13,288 bases of DNA from UBA1715 sp045599365 (GCA_045599365.1 JAZRVS010000174.1:1-13288); one strand, 5' to 3'; positions 1-7,922 are shown, counted from the first letter of the stretch. Notes: generated from the sequence alone by a model not told the origin. Translations and numbers: made by a program.

Positions 1-1
1 A

Positions 2-493
2 CCGCAATTTGTTGAAATGAAACGTTTTACAGAAGGCGAGAACAAAATTTTTACATTAAACGAGAATGAATATGACGAAATTTTGAAAACAGGCGAACTA
101 TCTCAAAATCTTCAAATTGCCCAAAAATTCGTAAAAAACAAATATGACGTTTTTCTTCTTTCAAATCCATCGAATACCAAAAGTGCAGATTTCATTATCA
201 GACAAAAAGAAAAACTATTTTACGTGGAAGGAAAAACGAGTAGTGGAGGTCGTGCATTGTCAACACGTATATATGAGGGTACAAGACAATCAAATAGGAT
301 TGTTGTAAACCTACTTCAATACCCCTCATTCAGATTTTTACTTGTACTGGTAAAGGATGCTTTTCACAAACAACAAGTTTTAGAACAACTTTTTATATTT
401 AAAGGTTCGCGATTGATAACCATAAATAGAGACGAAGTGAATGGGAAAAATTTTGAAAGAAATTTTTATGTTTTGTGGATTAAAAGAAAATAA
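2..493 (+). CDS. C-terminal part of a protein with a PD-(D/E)XK-like nuclease domain (phage MuF/CdiA-CT toxin type), 5' end outside window
   Basis: The first ATG is at 17, but the frame is open leftwards to base 2 (codons for PQFVE precede that Met) and no ribosome binding site is visible, so this is probably the tail of a longer protein. Numbering from the Met at 17, the visible part is 158 residues. The core is KSADFIIR (about 55-62), then FYVEGKTSSGG (68-78), a D-x12-E-x-K arrangement (D58, E71, K73) typical of PD-(D/E)XK nuclease folds. It is followed by RQSNRIVVNLL (90-100), which resembles the QS-N-IVV element of CdiA C-terminal tRNase-like domains. In Bacteroidota such domains often end phage head-morphogenesis (MuF-type) proteins or polymorphic toxins. 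The nuclease fold is inferred from the motif layout; substrate and parent protein are unknown. It could also be a complete small protein starting at 17. Confidence 0.6.
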   Translation, partial: PQFVEMKRFTEGENKIFTLNENEYDEILKTGELSQNLQIAQKFVKNKYDVFLLSNPSNTKSADFIIRQKEKLFYVEGKTSSGGRALSTRIYEGTRQSNRIVVNLLQYPSFRFLLVLVKDAFHKQQVLEQLFIFKGSRLITINRDEVNGKNFERNFYVLWIKRK

Positions 494-519
494 AAAGGAG
501 GCTGTTGCACCTCCTCTTT
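494..519 (+). terminator. Hairpin terminator candidate after the nuclease-domain gene
   Basis: Directly after the stop codon, AAAGGAGG (494-501) pairs with CCTCCT (510-515) and, past one bulged C, with TTT (517-519); the loop is CTGTTGCA. A short T run ends the right arm. Position and shape fit an intrinsic terminator. The T tract is short, so termination strength is uncertain. Confidence 0.55.
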
Positions 520-630
520 ATGAGTTTTCACGCCGTAGCCGAAAACTCGCACGAACTTAATCGGCCTCTGTTCGAATGGTTCAGGGCTTTCGCCTTTATG
601 TTGATACATAAGAACACGACAAATATATAA
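520..630 (+). other. Possible 36-codon ORF or structured intergenic element
   Basis: An ATG at 520 opens a 36-codon frame ending with TAA at 628-630; the peptide begins MSFHAVAENSHEL and contains FEWFRAFAFML. There is no Shine-Dalgarno, because the bases just before it are the right arm of the preceding hairpin. The same DNA folds well: GAGTTTTC (522-529) pairs perfectly with GAAAACTC (541-548), and an alternative stem joins GCCGA (538-542) to TCGGC (561-565). It looks richer in G+C than the flanks. It may be a small protein, a non-coding RNA or a dispersed intergenic repeat; I cannot decide which. Confidence 0.25.
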
Positions 631-697
631 CGAAAATTTTATATTGATATTCTCATTTGACTAAATTTATATGGACAAACACAAGAATTACTGGAAC

Positions 698-720
698 TTT
701 GTCAAGTTTTTTGTATCTTG
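698..720 (+). promoter_or_regulatory. Weak promoter candidate for the Fic gene
   Basis: TATCTTG at 714-720 is close to the Bacteroidota -7 element TAnnTTTG (one T missing). A TTTG lies at 698-701, but the 12-base gap is shorter than the usual 19-21. The position 27 bases before the GTG start is suitable; the match is poor. Confidence 0.25.
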
Positions 721-746
721 CAACGAATTAAAAACCGCGAGTTAAG

Positions 747-1751
747 GTGAAGGAAAATAGTGAAAATCAAGGGTATATACCTCCGTTTACAATAAGTGCA
801 ACTGCAATTAATTTAATTGCGGAGATTTCTTCTCAAATTGAACGATATGCTATTCGTTTAGAACAGGAAGATGCGCTTCGTTTACGAAAAATAAACCGTA
901 TAAAAACTATTCATAGTTCACTTGCAATAGAAGGAAACGAATTAACAGAGAATGAGGTTTCTGATATAATAGATGGCAAAATTGTCATAGCTCCACAACG
1001 ACAAATTATTGAAGTTAAAAATGCAATTAAAACATACGAAATGTATCAAACACTTGATGCGTTCAAGGAAAAAGACTTGTTGAATGCTCATGGTGTTATG
1101 ATGCAATCTCTTGTTGACCATGCTGGTCGATATAGAACTTCGAGCGTGGGTGTATTTGGAGAAAAGGGTTGCGTACATTTGGCACCGCCCGCAGAACGTG
1201 TGCCACTTCTTATGTCGCAATTGTTTTCATGGTTAAAAGAATCAAAAGACCATTTGTTAATTCGTTCGTGTGTATTTCATTATGAATTTGAATTTATTCA
1301 TCCTTTTATAGATGGAAATGGTAGAATGGGGCGTTTATGGCAATCGTTGATATTGGGGAAATTAAGTCCCGTATTTGAACATTTGCCTGTAGAAAATATG
1401 GTATATAGTAATCAGCAAAAATATTACGATGCAATTACCGCAAGCACCAAAGCTGGTGAATCGGGACCATTTATTGATTTTATGCTGAAAGAAATACTTT
1501 CAACGCTTAAGGTCCATCAAGGTAATGAATTGTCTGAAAATGTCGGTATAAATGTCGGTATAAATGTCGGTACAAACGAACAGAAAATTCTTAAAATAAT
1601 AAAACTAAAACCGTCTATTACGGCAAAAGATTTATCTATACATCTTCATATTACAACACGACAATGCGAACGACTTTTGGCTCATCTCAAATCCATAGGT
1701 GTTATTCAACGTGTTGGTCCGAACAAAGGCGGAAAGTGGGTTGTAGAGTAG
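747..1751 (+). CDS. Fic family protein (predicted protein adenylyltransferase) with C-terminal winged-helix domain
   Basis: Fic enzymes usually transfer AMP from ATP to a hydroxyl side chain of a target protein. Residues 1-95 fit the Fic N-terminal helical domain (YIPPFTIS near the start). The inhibitory-helix motif [S/T]xxxE[G/N] is present as SLAIEG (58-63), making this a class II, auto-inhibited Fic. The active site is canonical and intact: HPFIDGNGRMGR (185-196) with catalytic H185. Residues about 275-334 form a winged helix ending GPNKGGKWVV, suggesting DNA binding or autoregulation. The linker (266-277) is a short NVGI repeat. The start is GTG at 747: an in-frame TAA at 729-731 excludes an earlier start, and the next in-frame Met (about residue 99) would remove the N-terminal domain. 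Length 334 is normal. The target protein is unknown. It is transcribed alone, upstream of the type I R-M operon. Confidence 0.9.
   Translation: MKENSENQGYIPPFTISATAINLIAEISSQIERYAIRLEQEDALRLRKINRIKTIHSSLAIEGNELTENEVSDIIDGKIVIAPQRQIIEVKNAIKTYEMYQTLDAFKEKDLLNAHGVMMQSLVDHAGRYRTSSVGVFGEKGCVHLAPPAERVPLLMSQLFSWLKESKDHLLIRSCVFHYEFEFIHPFIDGNGRMGRLWQSLILGKLSPVFEHLPVENMVYSNQQKYYDAITASTKAGESGPFIDFMLKEILSTLKVHQGNELSENVGINVGINVGTNEQKILKIIKLKPSITAKDLSIHLHITTRQCERLLAHLKSIGVIQRVGPNKGGKWVVE
1539..1574 (+). repeat. Three tandem 12-bp repeats in the Fic linker
   Basis: The unit AATGTCGGTATA occurs at 1539-1550 and 1551-1562, and as AATGTCGGTACA at 1563-1574. It encodes NVGI NVGI NVGT. Because the unit is a multiple of three, gain or loss of copies changes only the length of the linker between catalytic and winged-helix domains. 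Confidence 0.9.
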
Positions 1752-1833
1752 AGCCATATTTTCAAATTGGTGATATGATTTTTCTGTTATTCTCATTTTT
1801 ATTTGTTTTTGTTAATTTTTATTTGACGTTTTC

Positions 1834-1862
1834 TTTGTGAGCCGTATATTTTTTTAACTTTG
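1834..1862 (+). promoter_or_regulatory. Promoter of the hsdRMS operon
   Basis: TAACTTTG (1855-1862) is an exact match to the Bacteroidota -7 element TAnnTTTG. A TTTG -33 element lies at 1834-1837, with a 17-base spacer, slightly shorter than usual. The predicted transcript would begin only about 10-15 bases before the hsdR ATG at 1880. Confidence 0.6.
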
Positions 1863-1879
1863 AAGACTGAAATAAATAA

Positions 1880-4264
1880 ATGTCGGCAAATACAAATAAT
1901 TCTCGTTCTCAAGTTCATCCTCTTAGTCAACTAAGCGAAGAGGACATTAAGCGATTGTACATTACTCCTGTTCTGGAAGACAAATGGGATAAGTCGCTCA
2001 TTACAATGGAACAGAAAATTACCGATGGTAAGATTAACATTAAAGGAAATGTAACCGTTCGTGAAAAACCGAAAAAAGCCGACTATATTTTATATAAAAA
2101 TCCACAAACGCCACTTGCAATTATTGAGGCTAAATCTGCTCAATTTTCTCATTCTCACGGAATGCAACAGGCAAAGGAATATTGCCAAATGATGAATATT
2201 CCTTTTGCGTATAGCTCAAATGGAATTGCTTTTCAAGAGTACGATTTTCTTACTGGGAAAGAACGCACAATTGCTTTGAGTGATTTCCCTTCGCAACAAG
2301 AATTGGAAAGTCGTTACTTGACAGAAGTAAATGGCGGTGATGGTTTGACTGAAAGAGAAATTGCTCTTGCAAATCAACCATATTATACCGACCAAAATAC
2401 ATTTAATCCACGATATTATCAGGCAAATGCGGTAAATGCTACGTTGAAAGCTGTTGCCGATGGACAAAAACGTATGTTGCTTGTTATGGCAACGGGTACA
2501 GGTAAAACATATACTGCTTTTCAAATCGTATATCGTTTGATAAAAAGTGGTTTGGTTAAAAAGGTGTTGTATCTGGCCGATAGAAATGTGTTGGTTGACC
2601 AATCTATTGACCAAGATTTTAAGAGTCTTGCGAAGGTAACGCACAAGGTTAATTACACTGCTGATAAAAGTAAAGGCGAGGCAACTTACTCCGCATATCA
2701 AGTGTATTTTGCTTTATATCAACAATTGATTGGCGATAATGGCGAAAATCACTATGCTGATTTGTTCGGCCCTGATTATTTTGATTTGATTATTGTTGAT
2801 GAGTGCCACCGTGGCTCTGCAAAAGACGATAGCCAATGGCGTTGTGTGTTAGACTATTTCAATTCTGCATACCAATTGGGTATGACGGCAACTCCAAAGG
2901 AAACGTCGTATATTTCAAATCTTACATATTTTGGTGAACCATTGTACACGTATAGTTTGAATCAAGGAATTGAAGATGGTTTTCTTGCTCCGTTTAAGGT
3001 TATAAAGATAACAACAAACATTAGCGAAGGTTGGAGACCTACGGCTGGACAACGTGATATAAACGGTGAACTAATTGAAGATAGAATCTATACGAATAGT
3101 GATTTTGACTACAAAATTGTTATTCAAGATAGAATAAACCAAGTTGCCGAAGAAATAACAAAATACTTAAAGGCTACCGACCGTATGGCTCGAACCATTG
3201 TGTTCTGTGCCGACGAAGACCACGCTGAACGAATGCGTATTGCTTTAAGCAATTTGAACAGCGATATGATGAAAGAAAATTCAGATTATGTCGTTCGTAT
3301 CACTGGAAGCGATGTGTATGGTAAAAGCAAATTGAAGTATTTTATTTCGGTTGGCGAAAAATACCCTGTAATTGCAACTACTTCGGAATTGCTTTCTACA
3401 GGTGCCGATTGTAAAATGACCAAACTGATTGTGCTTGACCAAATGATTGGTTCAATGACGCAATTCAAACAAATAATTGGTCGTGGTACTCGTGTGCGCG
3501 AAAAAGAAGGGAAAATGAGCTTTGTCGTAATGGATTTACGCAATGTAACCCGACTTTTTGCCGATCCTGATTGGGATGGACCGATTGAAGTTGATCCGAA
3601 TTATCCGCCAACTCCGGGAGAAAGTAATAAACCGAAAGATCCAGAAAAAGTAGGTCCGGGAGAACCAATTCCATACGCGGTAAAACCGATAGTTAACGCA
3701 CAAGGTTGTAAGGTCGAAATCATAAACAAAGTGGTTTCTACCTACGATGTAAATGGTAGATTACTTAAAAGCGAAAGTATAATTGATTACACCAAAACAA
3801 ATGTTTTGGGTGAATACGCTTCTTTGGATAATTTTATTCAGAGTTGGAATGCGGCTGAAAAGAAAGCGGAAATCCGTAAACATTTTGCCGATTTAGGCAT
3901 AGATTTCGAAAAACTAAAACGAGAACAAAATCTTATTGATGTAGATGATTTTGATTTTATCTGCCACATTGCATACGATAAGAAACCGTTGACTCGTGCA
4001 GAACGGGCAAATAATGTAAAAAAACGTGATTTCATTAGCCAATATAGCGAACAGGCACAAAAAGTATTGAATATCTTACTCGATAAATACAAAAACGAAG
4101 GTATTTACGAGATGGAAGATGAAGCAATATTCAATACGCCGTTTATGAAGAAATTACTTGGTGGAAATATTATGAAGGTTATCTCGTATTTCAATGGAGA
4201 ACAAGGTTTCCATACAGCAATGCACCAATTAAAATCAGCTTTATACACAAACATAATCCAATAA
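1880..4264 (+). CDS. hsdR: Type I restriction enzyme, R (endonuclease/translocase) subunit
   Basis: HsdR is the motor and nuclease subunit that translocates DNA and cuts unmodified DNA far from the recognition site, in complex with HsdM and HsdS. The N-terminal nuclease domain shows D68 followed by IIEAK (81-85), a PD-(D/E)XK site. The SF2 helicase follows: Walker A ATGTGKT (204-210), DECH box (307-310), motif III-like TATPK (336-340) and motif VI QIIGRGTRVR (531-540). The C-terminal region (about 600-794) fits the EcoEI-type R-subunit C-terminal domain. At 794 residues it is shorter than the roughly 1000-1200 residues of EcoKI-like HsdR and matches the compact EcoEI-like (type IB) form; all motifs are intact. 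It is first in the operon, with its stop 3 bases before the hsdM ATG. The start at 1880 fits the promoter at 1834-1862. Confidence 0.95.
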   Translation: MSANTNNSRSQVHPLSQLSEEDIKRLYITPVLEDKWDKSLITMEQKITDGKINIKGNVTVREKPKKADYILYKNPQTPLAIIEAKSAQFSHSHGMQQAKEYCQMMNIPFAYSSNGIAFQEYDFLTGKERTIALSDFPSQQELESRYLTEVNGGDGLTEREIALANQPYYTDQNTFNPRYYQANAVNATLKAVADGQKRMLLVMATGTGKTYTAFQIVYRLIKSGLVKKVLYLADRNVLVDQSIDQDFKSLAKVTHKVNYTADKSKGEATYSAYQVYFALYQQLIGDNGENHYADLFGPDYFDLIIVDECHRGSAKDDSQWRCVLDYFNSAYQLGMTATPKETSYISNLTYFGEPLYTYSLNQGIEDGFLAPFKVIKITTNISEGWRPTAGQRDINGELIEDRIYTNSDFDYKIVIQDRINQVAEEITKYLKATDRMARTIVFCADEDHAERMRIALSNLNSDMMKENSDYVVRITGSDVYGKSKLKYFISVGEKYPVIATTSELLSTGADCKMTKLIVLDQMIGSMTQFKQIIGRGTRVREKEGKMSFVVMDLRNVTRLFADPDWDGPIEVDPNYPPTPGESNKPKDPEKVGPGEPIPYAVKPIVNAQGCKVEIINKVVSTYDVNGRLLKSESIIDYTKTNVLGEYASLDNFIQSWNAAEKKAEIRKHFADLGIDFEKLKREQNLIDVDDFDFICHIAYDKKPLTRAERANNVKKRDFISQYSEQAQKVLNILLDKYKNEGIYEMEDEAIFNTPFMKKLLGGNIMKVISYFNGEQGFHTAMHQLKSALYTNIIQ

Positions 4265-4267
4265 CAA

Positions 4268-5755
4268 ATGAGCAATATTTCTGGCTTTGTAAAAAGATTG
4301 CGCGACATTATGCGCTCCGATCCTGGTATTAACGGCGATGCACAACGAATAGAACAAATTGCGTGGATGCTTTTCTTGAAAGTGTATAGTGCAAAGGAAG
4401 AGGAATGGAAGGCAAACGATAAAAACTATGTTTCTATTATTCCCGAAGAAATCCAATGGAAAAATTGGGCGCAGAAAAATGGTCTTACGGGCGATGACTT
4501 ATTGAAGTTTGTGAACGAAACTGTTTTTCCGAAATTAAAAGCTATAAAAGTTAGCAAGGATACGGAAATCCGTAAGGCTATTGTGTACACAACTTTTGCC
4601 GATGCCAACCAATATATGAAAGATGGCGTTTCGCTCAGACAGGTTGTGAATGTGATTGACGAGATTGATTTCTCCGACTACGAGGAAAGCCACGCTTTTG
4701 GCGAGATTTACGAATCGATTCTAAAGGAATTGCAAAGTGCCGGTAGTTCCGGTGAATTCTATACGCCTCGTGCCGTAACTGATTTTATGGCTCAAATGAT
4801 TCAACCTGAAATAGGTGAGAAGATGGCCGATTTTGCCTGTGGTACAGGTGGTTTCATTACAAGCTGGCTGAAACAACTTGAAAACAAAGTTGTAACTGCC
4901 GACGATCAAAAGAAATATGCCGATTCGGTATATGGAATTGAAAAGAAACAATTCCCATATATGTTGTGTGTAACCAACTTGTTGTTACACGATGTTGACA
5001 ACCCAAAGGTGTACCACGACAATTCTTTGCAGTACGATGTGCTAAACTATACCGACGACGACAAATTCGATGTAATTCTTATGAATCCTCCGTATGGTGG
5101 TAGCGAAAAGGCTGATATAAAAAATCATTTTCCCGACGATTTGGCTTCGAGCGAGACTGCCGATTTGTTTATGAGCGTGATTATGTACCGTTTGAAAAAG
5201 AATGGCCGTGCCGCCGTTATTATTCCCGACGGTTTCTTGTTTGGTAACGACAATGCTAAAAATAGCATAAAGAAAAAACTGCTTACTGAATTTAACCTAC
5301 ATACTATTGTGCGTTTGCCTGGCAGTGTGTTCTCGCCATATACAAGTATTACTACAAACATCTTGTTTTTTAACTACGAAGCGCCAAAAGGCAAGACGTG
5401 GTTCTATCGTGTGGATATTCCAAGCGACCGCAAGCATTTTAGCAAAACCAAGCCAATGGAATTAAAACATTTTAAGGATTGTGTTGACTGGTGGAACAAT
5501 CGTGTTGCTATTCCTGAATGCAACGATGACGGAGAAATTGTTGGCTACAAGGCTAAATGCTACACGGTAACAGAACTTGCCGAAGCCGACTACAATCTTG
5601 ACCTTTGTGGTTATCCGCACGAAGAAGAAGTGATTTTAAGCGTGGCGGAAACTATCCAGAACTACGAAGAAATGCGTTCTACTTTGAATGCCGACATAGA
5701 TAGACTTTTGGCAGAAATGACGGAACTCCATACAAAATTGCAGAAAGGAGAGTAG
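4268..5755 (+). CDS. hsdM: Type I restriction-modification DNA methyltransferase, M subunit
   Basis: HsdM methylates adenine N6 in the target sequence using S-adenosylmethionine; an M2S1 trimer is an active methylase and joins HsdR for restriction. The N-terminal helical HsdM domain covers about 4-130. The catalytic domain begins with SSGEFYTPRAV (160-170), then AdoMet motif I FACGTGGF (189-196) and catalytic motif IV NPPYGG (273-278), which is the N6-adenine class. The C-terminal end (about 460-495) is predicted to be helical and may contact HsdS. Length 495 is typical. It lies between hsdR (3-base gap) and hsdS (1-base gap), indicating one transcript and coupled translation. No truncation or missing motif is seen. 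Confidence 0.96.
   Translation: MSNISGFVKRLRDIMRSDPGINGDAQRIEQIAWMLFLKVYSAKEEEWKANDKNYVSIIPEEIQWKNWAQKNGLTGDDLLKFVNETVFPKLKAIKVSKDTEIRKAIVYTTFADANQYMKDGVSLRQVVNVIDEIDFSDYEESHAFGEIYESILKELQSAGSSGEFYTPRAVTDFMAQMIQPEIGEKMADFACGTGGFITSWLKQLENKVVTADDQKKYADSVYGIEKKQFPYMLCVTNLLLHDVDNPKVYHDNSLQYDVLNYTDDDKFDVILMNPPYGGSEKADIKNHFPDDLASSETADLFMSVIMYRLKKNGRAAVIIPDGFLFGNDNAKNSIKKKLLTEFNLHTIVRLPGSVFSPYTSITTNILFFNYEAPKGKTWFYRVDIPSDRKHFSKTKPMELKHFKDCVDWWNNRVAIPECNDDGEIVGYKAKCYTVTELAEADYNLDLCGYPHEEEVILSVAETIQNYEEMRSTLNADIDRLLAEMTELHTKLQKGE
5745..5750 (+). promoter_or_regulatory. Shine-Dalgarno of hsdS inside the hsdM end
   Basis: AAGGAG at 5745-5750 lies 6 bases before the hsdS ATG at 5757 and within the last codons of hsdM. 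It is one of the few clear ribosome binding sites in the window and supports the start chosen for hsdS. Confidence 0.6.
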
Positions 5756-5756
5756 T

Positions 5757-7235
5757 ATGACAGCCAAAGACCTAAAAAATGCAATTTTGCAGGAAGCAGT
5801 ACAAGGTAAACTTGTTCCACAAATAGTTAGCGAAGGCAATGCAAAAGATTTGTTGGAACAAATCAAGGCAGAAAAAGCAAAACTTGTTAAGGAAGGTAAA
5901 ATCAAAAAAGAAAAACCACTTCCTGAAATTACTGAAGATGAAATACCGTTTGATATTCCTGAAAGTTGGTGTTGGTGTAGATTAGGAGAAATAACAACAA
6001 TTCTAGGAGATGGAATTCATGGAACTCCTGAATATGATGTTACAGGAGAGTACTATTTCGTTAATGGTAATAACCTTTCCAATGGAAAAATTATAATAAA
6101 ATCTGATACAAAAAAAGTAAATCAGACTGAATTTGAAAAGTATAAGAAGCCATTAAATGAAAATACTGTTTTTGTTTCAATAAATGGTACATTGGGTAAT
6201 CTTGCCTTTTATAGTAATGAAAAAATCATTCTTGGAAAAAGTGCTTGTTATTTCAATTTAGTTTTTAAGGAAATGAAATATTATATTTATTATCTTCTGA
6301 AAACTAAATATTTTATTGACTATGCAGAAGCCGAAGCAACAAAGACAACAATCAGAAATGTTTCTTTAGGAGCTATGCGAAATTTACTTATTCCCCTTCC
6401 CCCATTAGCAGAACAAAAGCGCATTGTAGCCGCAATCGAAAAGTTCATGCCGTTGGTAGAAGAATATGGCAAAAAAGAAACAGTCTTAAACGAACTTAAC
6501 GCCCAGATAGGCACACTCACAAAAAAAGCCATTCTCCAGGAAGCCGTTCAAGGCAAACTAGTTCCACAAATAGTTAGCGAAGGCAATGCAAAAGATTTGT
6601 TGGAACAAATCAAGGCAGAAAAAGCAAAACTTGTAAAGGAAGGAAAAATCAAAAAAGAAAAACCACTTCCTGGGATAACAGAAGATGAAATTCCGTTTGA
6701 TATTCCTGAAAATTGGTGCTGGTGTAGGTTAGGAGAATTAGGCGATTTTACTCGTGGTAGTGGAATCAAACGCGACGAAACAACAAAAGAAGGATTCCCT
6801 TGTGTTCGATATGGTGAAATGTACACAACCTATAAAGTAAGATTTTTGCAAACAAAATCATTTACGTCAAAGGAAGTTTTTAATAAATGTCATAAAATAC
6901 ATTCCAATGATATTCTTATGGCTCTAACTGGTGAAAATAAATGGGATATTGCATTAGCTGCTGTTTATGAAGGAAATGATGAACTTGCAATGGGTGGCGA
7001 CTTATGTAAATTTACCCCAATAAAATGTGATTCATCATTCTTAGTTTATTTAATTAATTCTCCTTATGGAATAGAATACAAACGTAATACTTCAACTGGA
7101 GATATTATTGTCCATACTTCAACAAGTAAGTTGGGGAACTTGCTCATTCCTCTTCCACCATTATCCGAACAAAAACGCATAGTTGCCGCTATTGAGAAGT
7201 TATTACCATATTGTGAGAAATTAGGGAGGGAGTAA
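5757..7235 (+). CDS. hsdS: Type I restriction-modification specificity subunit
   Basis: HsdS reads the bipartite target sequence and docks HsdM and HsdR. Two half-units are offset by exactly 249 residues. Each has a conserved segment (AILQEAVQGKLVPQ, 9-22 and 258-271), a linker ending IPFDIPE-[SN]-WCWCRLGE (63-78 and 312-327), a divergent target-recognition domain (about 79-205 and 328-450), and a closing LLIPLPPL-[AS]-EQKRIVAAIEK segment that runs into the spacer helix. The two recognition domains are clearly different, so the predicted site has two unlike halves; its sequence cannot be read from the protein. The near-identical segments are also close copies at DNA level (see repeats). Length 492 is full size and the protein ends just after the second helix. 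The ATG is 1 base after the hsdM stop, with a clear Shine-Dalgarno. Confidence 0.95.
   Translation: MTAKDLKNAILQEAVQGKLVPQIVSEGNAKDLLEQIKAEKAKLVKEGKIKKEKPLPEITEDEIPFDIPESWCWCRLGEITTILGDGIHGTPEYDVTGEYYFVNGNNLSNGKIIIKSDTKKVNQTEFEKYKKPLNENTVFVSINGTLGNLAFYSNEKIILGKSACYFNLVFKEMKYYIYYLLKTKYFIDYAEAEATKTTIRNVSLGAMRNLLIPLPPLAEQKRIVAAIEKFMPLVEEYGKKETVLNELNAQIGTLTKKAILQEAVQGKLVPQIVSEGNAKDLLEQIKAEKAKLVKEGKIKKEKPLPGITEDEIPFDIPENWCWCRLGELGDFTRGSGIKRDETTKEGFPCVRYGEMYTTYKVRFLQTKSFTSKEVFNKCHKIHSNDILMALTGENKWDIALAAVYEGNDELAMGGDLCKFTPIKCDSSFLVYLINSPYGIEYKRNTSTGDIIVHTSTSKLGNLLIPLPPLSEQKRIVAAIEKLLPYCEKLGRE
5781..5990 (+). repeat. hsdS internal direct repeat, copy 1
   Basis: Encodes residues 9-78 of HsdS. Copy 2 lies 747 bases downstream. 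By hand alignment the copies match at 193 of 210 bases and 68 of 70 residues. A 74-base block (5814-5887) is identical to 6561-6634. Confidence 0.9.
6528..6737 (+). repeat. hsdS internal direct repeat, copy 2
   Basis: Encodes residues 258-327 of HsdS, at the join between recognition-domain halves. The identical 74-base block here is 6561-6634. Recombination between the copies would delete 747 bases in frame (249 codons) and leave a one-domain HsdS. Confidence 0.9.
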
Positions 7236-7237
7236 AA

Positions 7238-7276
7238 ATGGGAAGAAGAACATTGGTAGAATTGAGGAGAAAGTAA
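7238..7276 (+). other. Possible 12-codon ORF between hsdS and the membrane protein gene
   Basis: An ATG 2 bases after the hsdS stop opens a 12-codon frame (MGRRTLVELRRK). A purine-rich AGGGAGGG lies at 7223-7230, well placed as a Shine-Dalgarno. The end of this frame (7257-7280) resembles the hsdS end (7216-7239), so it may be a small duplication scar or a translational-coupling leader rather than a gene. Confidence 0.15.
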
Positions 7277-7291
7277 AAAAAGGAATGTCGT

Positions 7292-7879
7292 ATGAAAAAA
7301 ACTATTGTAATTATATTGGCAATTGTTTCAATTTTAAATACTTCAGCAATAGTGTTCTTTTTTGTAAAAGACAACACTATTGTAGATAGTAGTTCTTATA
7401 TAAGCGTTGTTGTAACATTGTTAGCAATAATTGTTACAATTGTATTAGGTTGGCAAATTTATAATGTGATAGATTATAAAGAGAAGGTTGCGGAGATAGA
7501 TAAATTGAAAAAGAATTTTGAAGATAATATTGTAATAGAAAATGAAAATGATGTTATTTTGAAAAAAAATATTGTGGCTTGTTCAAAACTATACTCAGGT
7601 AAAGTTGCAGAAAGTCTTGTGGATTTTATGTCTGCATTCTATACCATAATTAATAGGTTTGATTTTTCTCGCAACGAAGCTATAGATGCAATAGAATCAT
7701 TGAATAATATTGTACATGAAACATTAGCTTTTCAATTATATCTGAATGTTAAGTCATACAAGGAACAACATATCCTTATTATTAACTCGCCACATTACAA
7801 AGATGTAAAACAAGAATACGACAAATTTTATACTGCATTGCAGGAGAAAATAAATAATAAGGAGCCTTTCATCAAGTAA
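7292..7879 (+). CDS. Unrecognised protein with two predicted membrane helices
   Basis: I do not recognise a named family. The 195 residues begin with a hydrophobic helix (about 4-25), a short loop containing VDSSSYISVV, and a second hydrophobic helix (about 37-60, VVVTLLAIIVTIVLGW). A charged, probably helical or coiled segment (61-82, rich in K and E) follows, then a soluble domain of about 110 residues without obvious catalytic motifs. The likely topology is two membrane passes with N- and C-termini in the cytoplasm. A good AAAGGA site lies about 7 bases before the ATG. It begins 56 bases after the hsdS stop with no promoter evident between, so it probably shares the hsd transcript. Whether it serves the restriction system or is only a neighbour cannot be told from sequence. 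Confidence 0.75.
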   Translation: MKKTIVIILAIVSILNTSAIVFFFVKDNTIVDSSSYISVVVTLLAIIVTIVLGWQIYNVIDYKEKVAEIDKLKKNFEDNIVIENENDVILKKNIVACSKLYSGKVAESLVDFMSAFYTIINRFDFSRNEAIDAIESLNNIVHETLAFQLYLNVKSYKEQHILIINSPHYKDVKQEYDKFYTALQEKINNKEPFIK

Positions 7880-7922
7880 GATGTTTATACTTTTTATACA
7901 GTAGGTAAAAGGAAAGTAAAAA

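Noticed and set aside
571..590. T-loop-like TTCGAAT suggesting a tRNA
   Set aside because: The flanking bases do not form the 5-bp T stem, and no acceptor or anticodon arm can be found.
1755..1785. Terminator after the fic gene (CATAT ... ATATG before TTTTT)
   Set aside because: Only a 5-bp A/T stem with a 13-base loop; too weak to call.
2216..2701. Minus-strand frame of 161 codons inside hsdR
   Set aside because: It is a shadow of the strong hsdR frame, with a cysteine- and isoleucine-rich composition typical of antisense translation.
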